Positions 50,998 through 59,047 of a stretch of DNA of 64,000 bases are shown piece after piece; the first letter of the stretch is position 1, and each line of letters starts with the position of its first letter. A program made the position numbers and the translations under genes. The notes under the pieces were generated by a model. The model saw only the letters and a program-made list of their open reading frames with translations. It had not been told where the DNA came from and ran no database searches. Origin of the DNA: Dehalococcoidia bacterium (GTDB lineage: Bacteria; Chloroflexota; Dehalococcoidia; E44-bin15); NCBI GenBank assembly GCA_041649635.1, contig JBAZMV010000001.1:620001-684000 (forward strand), written 5' to 3'.

Positions 50998-51159
50998 ATG
51001 GCGAATGAAGAACACCTGAAGATACTGAAGCAAGGCGTCGATGCTTGGAACCGGTGGCGCAAAGAAAACGGCGAAATAATACCCGACCTGAGACGGGCTG
51101 ACATCAGCGGTGCCGAAAAACGTTTGACTATGTTAACCTCTAAGCCTATAATTCACTAA
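50998..51159 (+). pseudogene. Pentapeptide-repeat protein remnant
   Basis: This short frame encodes 53 residues, MANEEHLKILKQGVDAWNRW followed by RKENGEIIPDLRRADISGAE, the usual N-terminus of pentapeptide-repeat proteins (A(D/N)LXX coil). After one and a half repeats the similarity stops and an unrelated tail (KRLTMLTSKPIIH) runs to a stop. The rest of the repeat coil is missing, so it is a truncated copy. Confidence 0.7.
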
Positions 51160-51209
51160 AATCACCAAGCAGTACAAAATTACACTCAAAACAGAGAGAA
51201 CTAGAAGAA

Positions 51210-51830
51210 ATGAACGACGAGACCAAGGAGTTGATTTGTGATTTCGTAGATTACCTTCTTCCTGAAATCACACCCTACGAAACCTCGCTTTACCTCTACC
51301 TATTACGACACTCCTTTCTCAAGAACGAGTCTTACCAGCTCCGGATTGGTAAGCGAACGATGGCTGACGGATATGGAAAAGGTGCCCGTGGTATTAAGAC
51401 CAATTACCAACATATGACAGAGGTCATCAAGCGTCTAGAAGACCATGGTTGTATTACCATAGGAGATACAAATCGCGAAGGCACCTTGTATACAGTCATA
51501 CCCCCATGTGATATCCCTTTGGTTCAACAGAAAATGGCTATAACTGTCTCACAGGTTGAAGAAGAGAATTACTTTAATGATTCATCAAAGCGTCTCGTCG
51601 TCTTCGATCGTGACAACTGGACATGTCAGTACTGCGGCGAAAAAGTCACTAAGGAAAATGCCACGCTCGATCACTATATTCCTCAAGTCAAAGGCGGGAC
51701 ACATGAAAAGGCAAATCTGCGGACATGTTGCCTTATCTGCAATGGAGTCAAGTCTGGCAAACCCTATGACGAAGCCGCGCCTTCCATTCTGAAAAGCATC
51801 CTAGAACGGAAACAGAGAATACAGAAATAG
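51210..51830 (+). CDS. HNH endonuclease with N-terminal helix-turn-helix-like region
   Basis: The 206-residue protein ends in an HNH domain: VFDRDNWTCQYCGEKV, then ATLDHYIPQVKGGTHEKANL and RTCCLICNGVKSGKPY. The two CXXC pairs bind zinc and the LDH/N/H residues are catalytic. The first 120 residues (LYLYLLRHSFLKNESYQLRI, RLEDHGCITIGDTNREGTLY) resemble a winged helix of plasmid- or phage-type replication proteins. It stands alone in an accessory segment with toxin-antitoxin and repeat DNA. Role: defence, mobile-element or repair nuclease; not resolved. Confidence 0.8.
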   Translation: MNDETKELICDFVDYLLPEITPYETSLYLYLLRHSFLKNESYQLRIGKRTMADGYGKGARGIKTNYQHMTEVIKRLEDHGCITIGDTNREGTLYTVIPPCDIPLVQQKMAITVSQVEEENYFNDSSKRLVVFDRDNWTCQYCGEKVTKENATLDHYIPQVKGGTHEKANLRTCCLICNGVKSGKPYDEAAPSILKSILERKQRIQK

Positions 51831-51887
51831 ATTGTCGAACTAATAGTTCCAGAGCAGCTAAGGAGAAGTTTTAAGGATGCCAAAGGA

Positions 51888-52073
51888 TTGGATAAGTGCT
51901 GGTACAACGGCCCGTGCCTGCTCGACGACAACGCGCTCATGAAGTCGGGCCCGCTTCCCGCGGAATTCCTGCGCTGCTGTAACGTTTCAGAGGAAGCAAA
52001 ACAGCCGGGGAAAACCGATTCCTTTAAGATTCGCCTAGAGCAACCGGAGACGCTGGACAGGCCGATATTTTGA
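51888..52073 (+). pseudogene. Open frame of unknown origin, probably a gene fragment
   Basis: A 61-residue frame (MDKCWYNGPCLLDDNALMKS, then PLPAEFLRCCNVSEEAKQPG) with codon use like real genes and several Cys, but no Shine-Dalgarno site and a start that is probably internal to a longer frame opening near 51830. No family is recognised. It is probably the 3' end of a lost gene, bounded by repeats. Confidence 0.25.
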
Positions 52074-52084
52074 AAGAGGTGCAG

Positions 52085-52420
52085 GAGAACTTTATCCTGC
52101 CCATCCTTCCGCGGAAGGATGGGGGTGTCCCCCAACCTTATAGCCTCCTTCCGCAGAATCCTTCTAAATAGTATTATCATGGAAGAGCCAAGACTGGGGG
52201 ATATCAGGGGGTTGATAGTAGACGAGATTGCCACGTCATCCTTCCGTAAACAGAGTGTATGGAATCCTTCCATAAGGCTTCTATCATGGAAGGACTCGCA
52301 ATGACAATCGGAATAGAGTGGTGCAGGAGAGTCGTCTCCTGACGGGGGATATGGGGGTGTCCCCCATTTTTTACATGTCCCCCAACGTATGGGGGACTAA
52401 CAGGGGGTTCGGAAATCAGC
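52085..52420. repeat. Repeat island combining MITE-like and GGGGGTGTCCCCC elements
   Basis: This stretch includes ATCCTTCCGCGGAAGGAT (about 52102-52119), GGGGGTGTCCCCC at 52123-52136 and 52356-52368, a MITE-like half element GACGAGATTGCCACGTC to GGACTCGCAATGACA (52221-52306), and CCAACGTATGGGGGACTAAC with CAGGGGGTTCGG (52382-52412). No gene is supported between 52074 and 52522. Confidence 0.75.
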
Positions 52421-52522
52421 TTAATGCTGAACCGCTTGCCTTAATATTCACCGGAATCAGTTTGTTTTAACACGCGTTTTGCTGTATATTAAATTTCAGG
52501 ACAGGTTTGTCAGGAGGTTCTT

Positions 52523-52690
52523 ATGGAGCATTTCAAATCTTTAATGTATTTCCTTCTGGCCAGCATCATAGCCCTGGCGGTTATCAGTCTTATACCGGAG
52601 GACTTGGAGAGAAACGTATTAACCGGTTTTGTAGCTGTTATTGATATCGCTTTTGTGGTTGGCTGGGCAACTTTTAAGCTTAAGGGCTGA
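52523..52690 (+). CDS. Small two-helix membrane protein
   Basis: A 55-residue protein, too short for most gene finders, with an AGGAGG site (52512-52517) six bases before ATG. It has two hydrophobic segments, SLMYFLLASIIALAVISLIP and GFVAVIDIAFVVGWATF, joined by EDLERNVLT. The ribosome site and membrane pattern support it. Function unknown. Confidence 0.6.
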   Translation: MEHFKSLMYFLLASIIALAVISLIPEDLERNVLTGFVAVIDIAFVVGWATFKLKG

Positions 52691-52774
52691 GGAATTGCAG
52701 GATTTTGCATAAACCGGTATGCCCTAACGCGACGTGACCTCAATCAAAAGAAGGCCTCATTCGTTAAACCGCTA

Positions 52775-53455
52775 TTATAAATAACCTGTCCCATGACAGC
52801 GCCGACACAATCCGTCACCCGGCCGCATCTTACCGTCACCCATGTCTGTTGCAGGGGTGTCGCACAACCCACAACCAAACCACTTGCCCCCGTGACATTT
52901 CGGACACTTTGGCAGATCATCAGTAAAAATTCCTACTACACTATCCCTAACGACACCCTCTCCCCCACATTTTCGGCACGGCCAACCGCCCGCTCCATCG
53001 CAATACTTGCACTTCCCCTTACGCGGGTTATTCCCGTCCGGATTACATTCCGGACACGGGACCCGATCCGAATTTGTCCTGATTTCCTCAGTAGTATGCC
53101 TGCTCCTGTGCAATTCTTTCTCGGACTCAACCTCTCTATCCGGGATATTCGCCTTCTCTCCAGAAAACACGGGGCGAAGCCTATCAATACTGAGTTGCAG
53201 AGTGTCAATCTTTTGGAATAATACTTTAACATCTCCTCGTTCGATAACGAGGCTCCCCGATTGAGCTTTATTGTAGTTACACCTTTCACAGTTACCCGGC
53301 TCACTTTTATTCTTGTTGCCGCAGGAGTGACAAAATAAGGAAGGCAGTCCCTTTCCTCTTGCCGCCAGCTCTTTAGCTGTCTCAGCGCACTTGTCGCACG
53401 TCAACTTTGTCTCATCGCTGATATTTCTTTTACCACATACGGTGCAGTACCACAT
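52775..53455 (-). CDS. Zinc-ribbon / DnaJ-like Cys-rich protein
   Basis: The 226-residue protein starts WYCTVCGKRNISDETKLTCD, a zinc ribbon, then FCHSCGNKNK...CERCN, another, then a linker. The C-terminal half has CXXCXGXG-like units (CPECNPDGNN, CKYCDGAGGWPCRKCGGEG, CPKCHGGKWFGCGLC and CRRCHGTGYL), which resemble the central Cys-rich domain of DnaJ and related chaperone or tRNA enzymes. No J domain is present. It might be a zinc-stabilised scaffold. The gene is monocistronic and ends close to 52775. Function unknown. Confidence 0.7.
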   Translation of the reverse strand: MWYCTVCGKRNISDETKLTCDKCAETAKELAARGKGLPSLFCHSCGNKNKSEPGNCERCNYNKAQSGSLVIERGDVKVLFQKIDTLQLSIDRLRPVFSGEKANIPDREVESEKELHRSRHTTEEIRTNSDRVPCPECNPDGNNPRKGKCKYCDGAGGWPCRKCGGEGVVRDSVVGIFTDDLPKCPKCHGGKWFGCGLCDTPATDMGDGKMRPGDGLCRRCHGTGYL

Positions 53456-53709
53456 AACTTACCTCAAATACGGATCACGTCGTGCCCGGTGAAATATTAA
53501 TCTATCTTTTCGTACGGCTTTTGTCAACCAAGATTGCTGTTCTAATGCCCGCCCTTCGATGAACCTAACCGGGATTCATAACTTCGTACAACGATAGGAA
53601 TTCTTGTTTACTAATCTCCTCCAAAACGGTATCATATAGAAACCAATTTATCCAACCGTCTATTGCTTTTCCCAATCGATATCGCGCACCAAATCCAGAG
53701 AATAAATAA

Positions 53710-55467
53710 ATGTCGTCGCAGGTACTCTATCGCAAATGGCGTCCGCAGACCCTGTCCGAGGTGGTGGGGCAGGAGCACGTGACCAAAACCCTGCTCAACG
53801 CCCTCAAGACGGAGAAGGTGGCACACGCCTACCTCTTCTGCGGGCCCAGGGGCACGGGCAAGACCAGCACAGGTCGCATCCTGGCCAAGGCCGTCAACTG
53901 CCTGAAGAGCGGCAAGGGGGAGCCCTGCAACGCCTGCCCCATGTGCCAGTCCATCACAGAGGGGCGCGCCATGGATGTCATAGAGATCGACGCCGCCTCC
54001 AACCGCGGCATCGATGAGATAAGGGAGCTGCGCGAGCGCGTGCGCTTCTCGCCCGGCGAGGCCAGGTTCAAAGTCTACATCATCGACGAGGTGCACATGC
54101 TCACCGACGCGGCGGCCAACGCCCTGCTAAAGACGCTGGAGGAGCCGCCGCCTCATGCCTTATTTATTTTAGCGACCACAGAGACGCACAAGGTGCCGCT
54201 CACGATTCTGTCGCGCTGCCAGCGCTTCGACTTCCGCCGCATCCCGCAGGCGGCCATGACCAAACGGCTGGCCGAGGTCTGTAAGAGCGAAGGCATACAG
54301 ATCGATGAAGCGGCGCTAAATATCATAAGCCGCAGCGCCACCGGCTCCATGCGAGACGCCGAGAATCTGCTGGAGCAGCTGGCGGCGCAATACGGGAGCA
54401 ACATAGGGCTGGACGAGGTCAGGGCCATGCTAGGCATCAGCGGAGACATCCGGGCGAGAGAGCTTGCCAGACATCTAATTAATAGCGACCTGACTGCGGG
54501 TCTTTATACTATATATGCCATCACCCAGGACGGAGTGGACCTCAAGCAGTTCTGCCGCGAACTGGTGGAGTACCTTCGCGGACTAATCCTCCTGAAGGGA
54601 GAGGCCGAAACGGCTGTGAACGCGCCCAAGGAGATCGTCGCCGATATGAAAAAGCTGGCGGAGAATGCCACGATGCTGCAGTTATCGAAAGCGGCCCGGT
54701 TGTTCCGCGAGGTGGAGATGCAGTGCGACGGCTTCTCATCGCTGCCCATGGAGCTGGCGCTCGTCGAGTGCACGGTCAAAGCCCGGGACGACCGTGCCGC
54801 CCGCGCGGCGCCCGTTGCCGAGAAAACCGAGGCGCCGGCGCCCAGGACGGAGAAGCCAATATCGACTCCAGCGCCCGAAGCGCCTGTAGCGGAAAAGCCG
54901 AGCATCGCGCCCCGCCGAGAGAAGGCAACAAAACCAGCCGACATCACCCCTGTAGGAGCGATTCATGAATCGCCACCGTCAGAAACGCTCGACGCCACCC
55001 CGATAGAGACGCCTAAAGAATCGCCCTCGCCCGACATACCCGATGATATCGACGAACCGGAGGAACAGGAAACAGAGACCGATATGACGGTTACCGCCGC
55101 ATCGATGGAAAAAGAGCCGGCCGGCCCAATTACCATCGAGGTACTGCGCAGGCGCTGGGGCGAGGTGATCAAGGCGACGAAGGGAATGGGCTCGCGCGGC
55201 AATCTGGACGCATTGCTCAGAAGCGCCTGTGAGCCGGTGTCGGTTAAGGATGACGTTATCGAACTGGGGTTCTACTACGAGTTCCACAAGGAGAAGATAG
55301 AGGACCCCAAGTACCGCCATATGGTAGAGGCCAAGGTCAAAGAGATATTCGGCAGCCCGTATAAGCTGCGCTGCATCATCGTGGAAAAGAAGGAAAAGCC
55401 TAAGAGCTATCTCGTGGATGAAGCGCTTAAGATGGGGGCACTGCCTGTTGACGAGGAGTACGAATAA
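53710..55467 (+). CDS. dnaX: DNA polymerase III subunits gamma/tau
   Basis: The 585-residue clamp-loader ATPase of the replicative polymerase. Residues 1-370 contain QVLYRKWRPQTLSEVVGQEH, Walker A GPRGTGKTSTGRILAKAV, the zinc-binding Cys set (C.KSGKGEPCNACPMC), the DEVHM Walker B and SRCQRF sensor. The middle (residues 370-475) is a low-complexity Ala/Pro/Glu/Lys linker, and the rest resembles a tau C-terminal domain. A REP hairpin is inserted in frame in the linker at 54952-54973, encoding VGAIHESPP. dnaX is followed at once by ybaB and recR, the widespread order. Confidence 0.97.
   Translation: MSSQVLYRKWRPQTLSEVVGQEHVTKTLLNALKTEKVAHAYLFCGPRGTGKTSTGRILAKAVNCLKSGKGEPCNACPMCQSITEGRAMDVIEIDAASNRGIDEIRELRERVRFSPGEARFKVYIIDEVHMLTDAAANALLKTLEEPPPHALFILATTETHKVPLTILSRCQRFDFRRIPQAAMTKRLAEVCKSEGIQIDEAALNIISRSATGSMRDAENLLEQLAAQYGSNIGLDEVRAMLGISGDIRARELARHLINSDLTAGLYTIYAITQDGVDLKQFCRELVEYLRGLILLKGEAETAVNAPKEIVADMKKLAENATMLQLSKAARLFREVEMQCDGFSSLPMELALVECTVKARDDRAARAAPVAEKTEAPAPRTEKPISTPAPEAPVAEKPSIAPRREKATKPADITPVGAIHESPPSETLDATPIETPKESPSPDIPDDIDEPEEQETETDMTVTAASMEKEPAGPITIEVLRRRWGEVIKATKGMGSRGNLDALLRSACEPVSVKDDVIELGFYYEFHKEKIEDPKYRHMVEAKVKEIFGSPYKLRCIIVEKKEKPKSYLVDEALKMGALPVDEEYE
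54952..54973 (+). repeat. REP-like hairpin inside dnaX
   Basis: GTAGGAGCGATTCATGAATC followed by GCC. It has the GTAG foot and the GATTCATGAATC core seen in intergenic copies at 18100 and 33873. It is in frame and encodes part of VGAIHESPP in the linker of the dnaX product. Confidence 0.85.
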
Positions 55468-55769
55468 TGGACATGCAAAAGATGATCAAACAGGCCCAGC
55501 AGATGCAGGCCAAGATGGAGAAAGCCCATCAGGAACTGGAGAACGAAATCCTGGAGATCAGCTCCGGCGGCGGCGCCGTGACGATAGTCATCACCGGCCA
55601 CCAGCAGATAAGATCGGTTAAGATCGCGCCCGAGGCCGCTTCCGATATAGAGATGCTGCAGGACCTGGTGCTGACGGCGGTTAACGAAGCCGTGAAGAAA
55701 TCGCAGGAGCTGGCGGCAAGCCGTATCAATGCCATCACCGCCGGCATGAATATACCGGGCCTTACTTAA
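55467..55769 (+). CDS. ybaB: Nucleoid-associated protein, YbaB/EbfC family
   Basis: The 100-residue protein has the family pattern: an N-terminal Met/Gln-rich helix (MDMQKMIKQAQQMQAKMEKA), the strands VTIVITGHQQIRSVKIAPEA, and a C-terminal helix. YbaB binds DNA as a dimer. Its ATG shares its A with the dnaX stop codon (TAATG), so translation is coupled. Confidence 0.95.
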   Translation: MDMQKMIKQAQQMQAKMEKAHQELENEILEISSGGGAVTIVITGHQQIRSVKIAPEAASDIEMLQDLVLTAVNEAVKKSQELAASRINAITAGMNIPGLT

Positions 55770-55787
55770 ACAACGGGAGGCTTTTGC

Positions 55788-56399
55788 TTGGATCTTGACT
55801 ACGTGCCGACCGCGCAGCCCGTTTCGCGGCTCATAGATGAGTTTCACAAGCTGCCGGGCATCGGGCCAAAGACCGCCCAGCGGCTGACCTACCATCTCAT
55901 CCGCATGCCCGAGGAGGAGGCCCGCTCCCTGGCCGAGGCCATCTTGGCCATCAAAGACAAGATAATCCTCTGTTCAACCTGCCAGAACATCACCGACCAG
56001 GACCCATGCGTGTTCTGCCGCGGCAGCAAGCGCGACCGCAGCAAGATATGCGTCGTCGCCGAGCCCCTCGATATCCTGCCACTGGAGCGCACCGGCGGAT
56101 ATAAAGGTCTATATCACGTACTGCACGGAGTAATCTCGCCAGCCGACGGCATCGGACCGGATGAGCTGAAGATGCGCGAACTGCTCGAACGGCTCAAGAG
56201 TGATGAGGTAAAAGAAGTCATATTAGCGACGAATCCCAACCTTGAGGGCGAGGCCACAGCGATGTACATCCATCGGCTCATCAGCCCGCTCGGAATAAAG
56301 GTCACCCGGCTCGCCAGGGGCCTGCCCTTCGGCGCCGACCTGGAATACGCCGACGAGGTTACGCTGACGAGGGCGCTCGAAAATAGACAGGAGATATAA
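55788..56399 (+). CDS. recR: Recombination mediator RecR
   Basis: The 203-residue protein starts at TTG 55788, six bases after GGGAGG (55776-55781). It has an N-terminal HhH motif (LPGIGPKTAQRL), the Cys4 zinc finger (CSTCQNITDQDPCVFC), and the Toprim domain (VVAEPLDILPLERTGGYKGL, ILATNPNLEGEATAMYI). RecR works with RecO and RecF in loading RecA at gapped DNA. It completes the dnaX-ybaB-recR operon. Confidence 0.97.
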   Translation: MDLDYVPTAQPVSRLIDEFHKLPGIGPKTAQRLTYHLIRMPEEEARSLAEAILAIKDKIILCSTCQNITDQDPCVFCRGSKRDRSKICVVAEPLDILPLERTGGYKGLYHVLHGVISPADGIGPDELKMRELLERLKSDEVKEVILATNPNLEGEATAMYIHRLISPLGIKVTRLARGLPFGADLEYADEVTLTRALENRQEI

Positions 56400-56409
56400 G
56401 AGGGGCTTA

Positions 56410-56778
56410 ATGCTATTAGCATCCATATTTGCAATCATCGTAGGTGTAATGATGATAGCGCAATGGACGATAACGATAGCTAAAAAGCGCGTCCCCAGCC
56501 TGGAAGACGATGCGACCGCGGGCAGAGGCCTGATCGAGATGCGCTTCCACTGGGCAGCCGAGTTCCTGACCGCCACCCTGCTCATTGTCGGCGGTATCGC
56601 TCTTCTGCTCGATTTCGACTGGGCGGAAAATGTTTATCTCGTTTCCATCGGCATGCTCATCTACACCGTCATAAACAGCCCGGGCTACTTCGCCCAGCAG
56701 CGTAAGTGGCCGATGGTGGGTATGTTCGCAACGATCTTCGCGCTCTCCATAGTCAGCGTGGTTCTCGTTCTCACTTAG
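56410..56778 (+). CDS. Small four-helix membrane protein
   Basis: The 122-residue protein has four hydrophobic helices: LLASIFAIIVGVMMIAQWTI near the start, then FLTATLLIVGGIALLLDF, NVYLVSIGMLIYTVI and PMVGMFATIFALSIVSVVLV. It is 10 bases after recR and probably in the same transcript. No family is recognised; the RGLIEMRFHWAAE segment between helices one and two is the most distinctive part. Confidence 0.65.
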   Translation: MLLASIFAIIVGVMMIAQWTITIAKKRVPSLEDDATAGRGLIEMRFHWAAEFLTATLLIVGGIALLLDFDWAENVYLVSIGMLIYTVINSPGYFAQQRKWPMVGMFATIFALSIVSVVLVLT

Positions 56779-56810
56779 GGTAGCTTGGTTGGAAGCGTTT
56801 AAAAGATGTG

Positions 56811-56947
56811 TCCTTCCATATTTCTGAATATCATGGAAGGACCGGGGCTTTAGGAGGTGTCTCCTATCTTTTTTAAATTCCCCGTAGGGGCGAACCTTTG
56901 TGTTCGCCCTATCTCGAAGTTGAATCGGGGGATAACAGGGGGTTGAT
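56811..56947. repeat. MITE-type hairpin, REP-like hairpin and tail
   Basis: TCCTTCCATA...TCATGGAAGGA (56811-56841) is the inner hairpin of the MITE-like family. GTAGGGGCGAACCTTTGTGT with TCGCCC (56884-56909) is a REP-like hairpin with the same ATCTCGAAGTTGAATCGGGG tail as copies at 26615 and 60443. The tail runs to GGGGGTTGATG, so it reaches the start codon of the next gene. Confidence 0.7.
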
Positions 56948-58940
56948 GAACTTGAAACTACAAACTCTAATCGCAATATCGCTGCTGCTGCCGCTGCCGC
57001 TGCTAATCGCCTCCGCCTGCTCCAGCCCCAACAAGCCGCCGACGGCCTATATCGATTCCATTTCACCATCGAACCCGCAAACCGGACAAACCGTCGTATT
57101 TACCGGCCACGGCAGCGACGAAGATGGCAACATCGCCGGCTACGAGTGGCGCTCCAGCATCGACGGCGCGCTGGGCAATGGATCGACGCTAAGCATCGAC
57201 ACGCTCTCGGAAGGTCAGCATACTATATCGCTAAAGGTCTGCGACGACGACGGTGCGTGCTCCCAGGAGGAATCGGCGACGCTGGTCGTCTCCAACGCGC
57301 CCCTGGACGAGCAAGCGGCGGCCAATGCCGTAATCGACTACATCATCGAGCCGATGAACTTCGACGGGCCGATAATCGGCTTCAAGCTCGATGACACTCT
57401 GAAGCCGGGGGACACGATAGCGCCATACGATGGGGAAAAGCAGGTGATCGACGAGGAGAGCTATTTTTATTTCATCGACCTGCATCCCGAAACATTCTAT
57501 GCCCACGACGTGCTCTTCGTCTTAGTCGGAAAGGACAGCGGTGAAATCAGCGTTTCGACAGAGTCGTGGTGGCCGCTGATAAACGGCCGGGCGCCGGGCT
57601 ACGTCGACGACGAGGAGGAGTACTGGGACGAGGACAACCGGTTCTACAGCGCGGACGTCGCGCGTCCGTATTCGGAAGATATCGTCACACCGCAGGTGCA
57701 GGTGCCGCAGCAGCATCAGTGGCGCGAGGCATCGGTAATAGTGGAAGGCATAATAGACGGAGAGGCGCTTAGATGGGACGGGCTCATGAGCGCCTGGCAG
57801 ATGTCGGTGCTGTTCGACTATTACATCACGCCGGGCGAAACCTACGAGGTCGCCGACCCCGATAACACGCCCGATGACCTGTTTTCCCTTCTCGACGACC
57901 TATGCGCCGACGGATACGACTATATCACCATCTATCTGATCGGCCATGGCAACATAGACCTTATCGTGCTGGGCGGCTCGGTCTTGTACGCCGACGACCT
58001 GGTCGATTTCATCGAGGGGCATCCTGGAACGACGTTCAGTATATTACTGGAGTCCTGCCACATCGGCAGCTTCATCGACGACCTGAGCGAGCTCTCAAAC
58101 GTCAAGCTGGTGCTCACGGCCACCAGTTCCCTGTTCCCGGCCAAGGGCGATGTCGACACGGACAGCGACCCGAACCCGGAGGACAGCGGCGCGGAATGGA
58201 CCAGCAGCATGTACGCCAGCGTGTGCGAGCAGCTTGCACCGGAGAACTGGGACGATATCTGCTATGAGGCCAACCGACTGACCGTGCCGCCCAGCGTGGT
58301 GCTGCTCCTGACGGCGTTCAACAACGCCGGCGACAGCGACAGCCGCGATCTGGACGCCGGTTACATCGAGGGCATGGAGTTCCCCCACGCATGGTCGCCG
58401 TTGGAAGCATACTGCACGCTCTGGGAGGATCCCCCGCCCGACGGCGAGGCGCTGCTGCTCCCCGACGCCGCGAACTCGGGATACGTGACCTCATCTGGAA
58501 CGGTGGTCACCGGCCTCAGCGAACACAGCGGCAACCTGTGGTTCGGCTACGATGACACCCAGAGATACTTCTTCAGCTTCACCCTCCCCGACGATGTCCC
58601 CGATGGAAGCACCGTTCTTGCCGCCTATATATACGTAAATATTTGGCCGGAGTTATCGTGCAGCGAGGGCCCCGTCGGTGATTTAATCATCGAGCGTCTT
58701 TCATACGGCACACTCGACCCCGGCGACTTCGGCGCGCCCGGCGAAGAGGTCGTCAATAGCAGGGAGATAAATTGTTACGGCTATCATTCCAGGCATGAGT
58801 TTTGGGTACATTCTGTGGACGATATGCAGGAGGCTATAGACAGCCATCAGAACGAAATGCAATTCCGCTTTAAGCTAGCCAGCGACTCCGAGGTCAAGAC
58901 CATAGCCCCGGATATAACGATTTATTACGAAGTGAGGTGA
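56946..58940 (+). CDS. Lipoprotein with PKD-like and caspase-fold (C13/C25-like) domains
   Basis: About 664 residues from ATG 56946; upstream in-frame codons come from a repeat. The signal ends in a lipobox (LLIASACSS). Next is an Ig-like/PKD-like domain (PSNPQTGQTVVFTGHGSDED, YEWRSSIDG). The central region has YITIYLIGHGNIDLIVLGG and, 45 residues later, FSILLESCHIGSFI: the His-Gly and Cys-XX-Gly-Ser spacing fits a caspase/legumain fold. A DTDSDPNPED stretch and a C-terminal beta-sandwich (FFSFTLPDDVPDGSTVLAAY) follow. I infer a cell-surface cysteine peptidase-like lipoprotein. The His/Cys dyad looks intact, but no homologue has been checked. Confidence 0.65.
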   Translation: MNLKLQTLIAISLLLPLPLLIASACSSPNKPPTAYIDSISPSNPQTGQTVVFTGHGSDEDGNIAGYEWRSSIDGALGNGSTLSIDTLSEGQHTISLKVCDDDGACSQEESATLVVSNAPLDEQAAANAVIDYIIEPMNFDGPIIGFKLDDTLKPGDTIAPYDGEKQVIDEESYFYFIDLHPETFYAHDVLFVLVGKDSGEISVSTESWWPLINGRAPGYVDDEEEYWDEDNRFYSADVARPYSEDIVTPQVQVPQQHQWREASVIVEGIIDGEALRWDGLMSAWQMSVLFDYYITPGETYEVADPDNTPDDLFSLLDDLCADGYDYITIYLIGHGNIDLIVLGGSVLYADDLVDFIEGHPGTTFSILLESCHIGSFIDDLSELSNVKLVLTATSSLFPAKGDVDTDSDPNPEDSGAEWTSSMYASVCEQLAPENWDDICYEANRLTVPPSVVLLLTAFNNAGDSDSRDLDAGYIEGMEFPHAWSPLEAYCTLWEDPPPDGEALLLPDAANSGYVTSSGTVVTGLSEHSGNLWFGYDDTQRYFFSFTLPDDVPDGSTVLAAYIYVNIWPELSCSEGPVGDLIIERLSYGTLDPGDFGAPGEEVVNSREINCYGYHSRHEFWVHSVDDMQEAIDSHQNEMQFRFKLASDSEVKTIAPDITIYYEVR

Positions 58941-58951
58941 TATCGACTACC

Positions 58952-58974
58952 GTAGGGGCGATTCGCGAATCGCC
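58952..58974 (+). repeat. REP-like hairpin
   Basis: GTAGGGGCGATTCGCGAATC followed by GCC: GTAG foot and the perfect GGCGATTCGCGAATCGCC palindrome, 11 bases after the lipoprotein stop. Confidence 0.85.
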
Positions 58975-59047
58975 TTTTATCCTAGTCTGATACGAACGAC
59001 CGAGATCCCGACTCTTCCGGACGGAACTCTATCGCAAGGAGGGTCTG

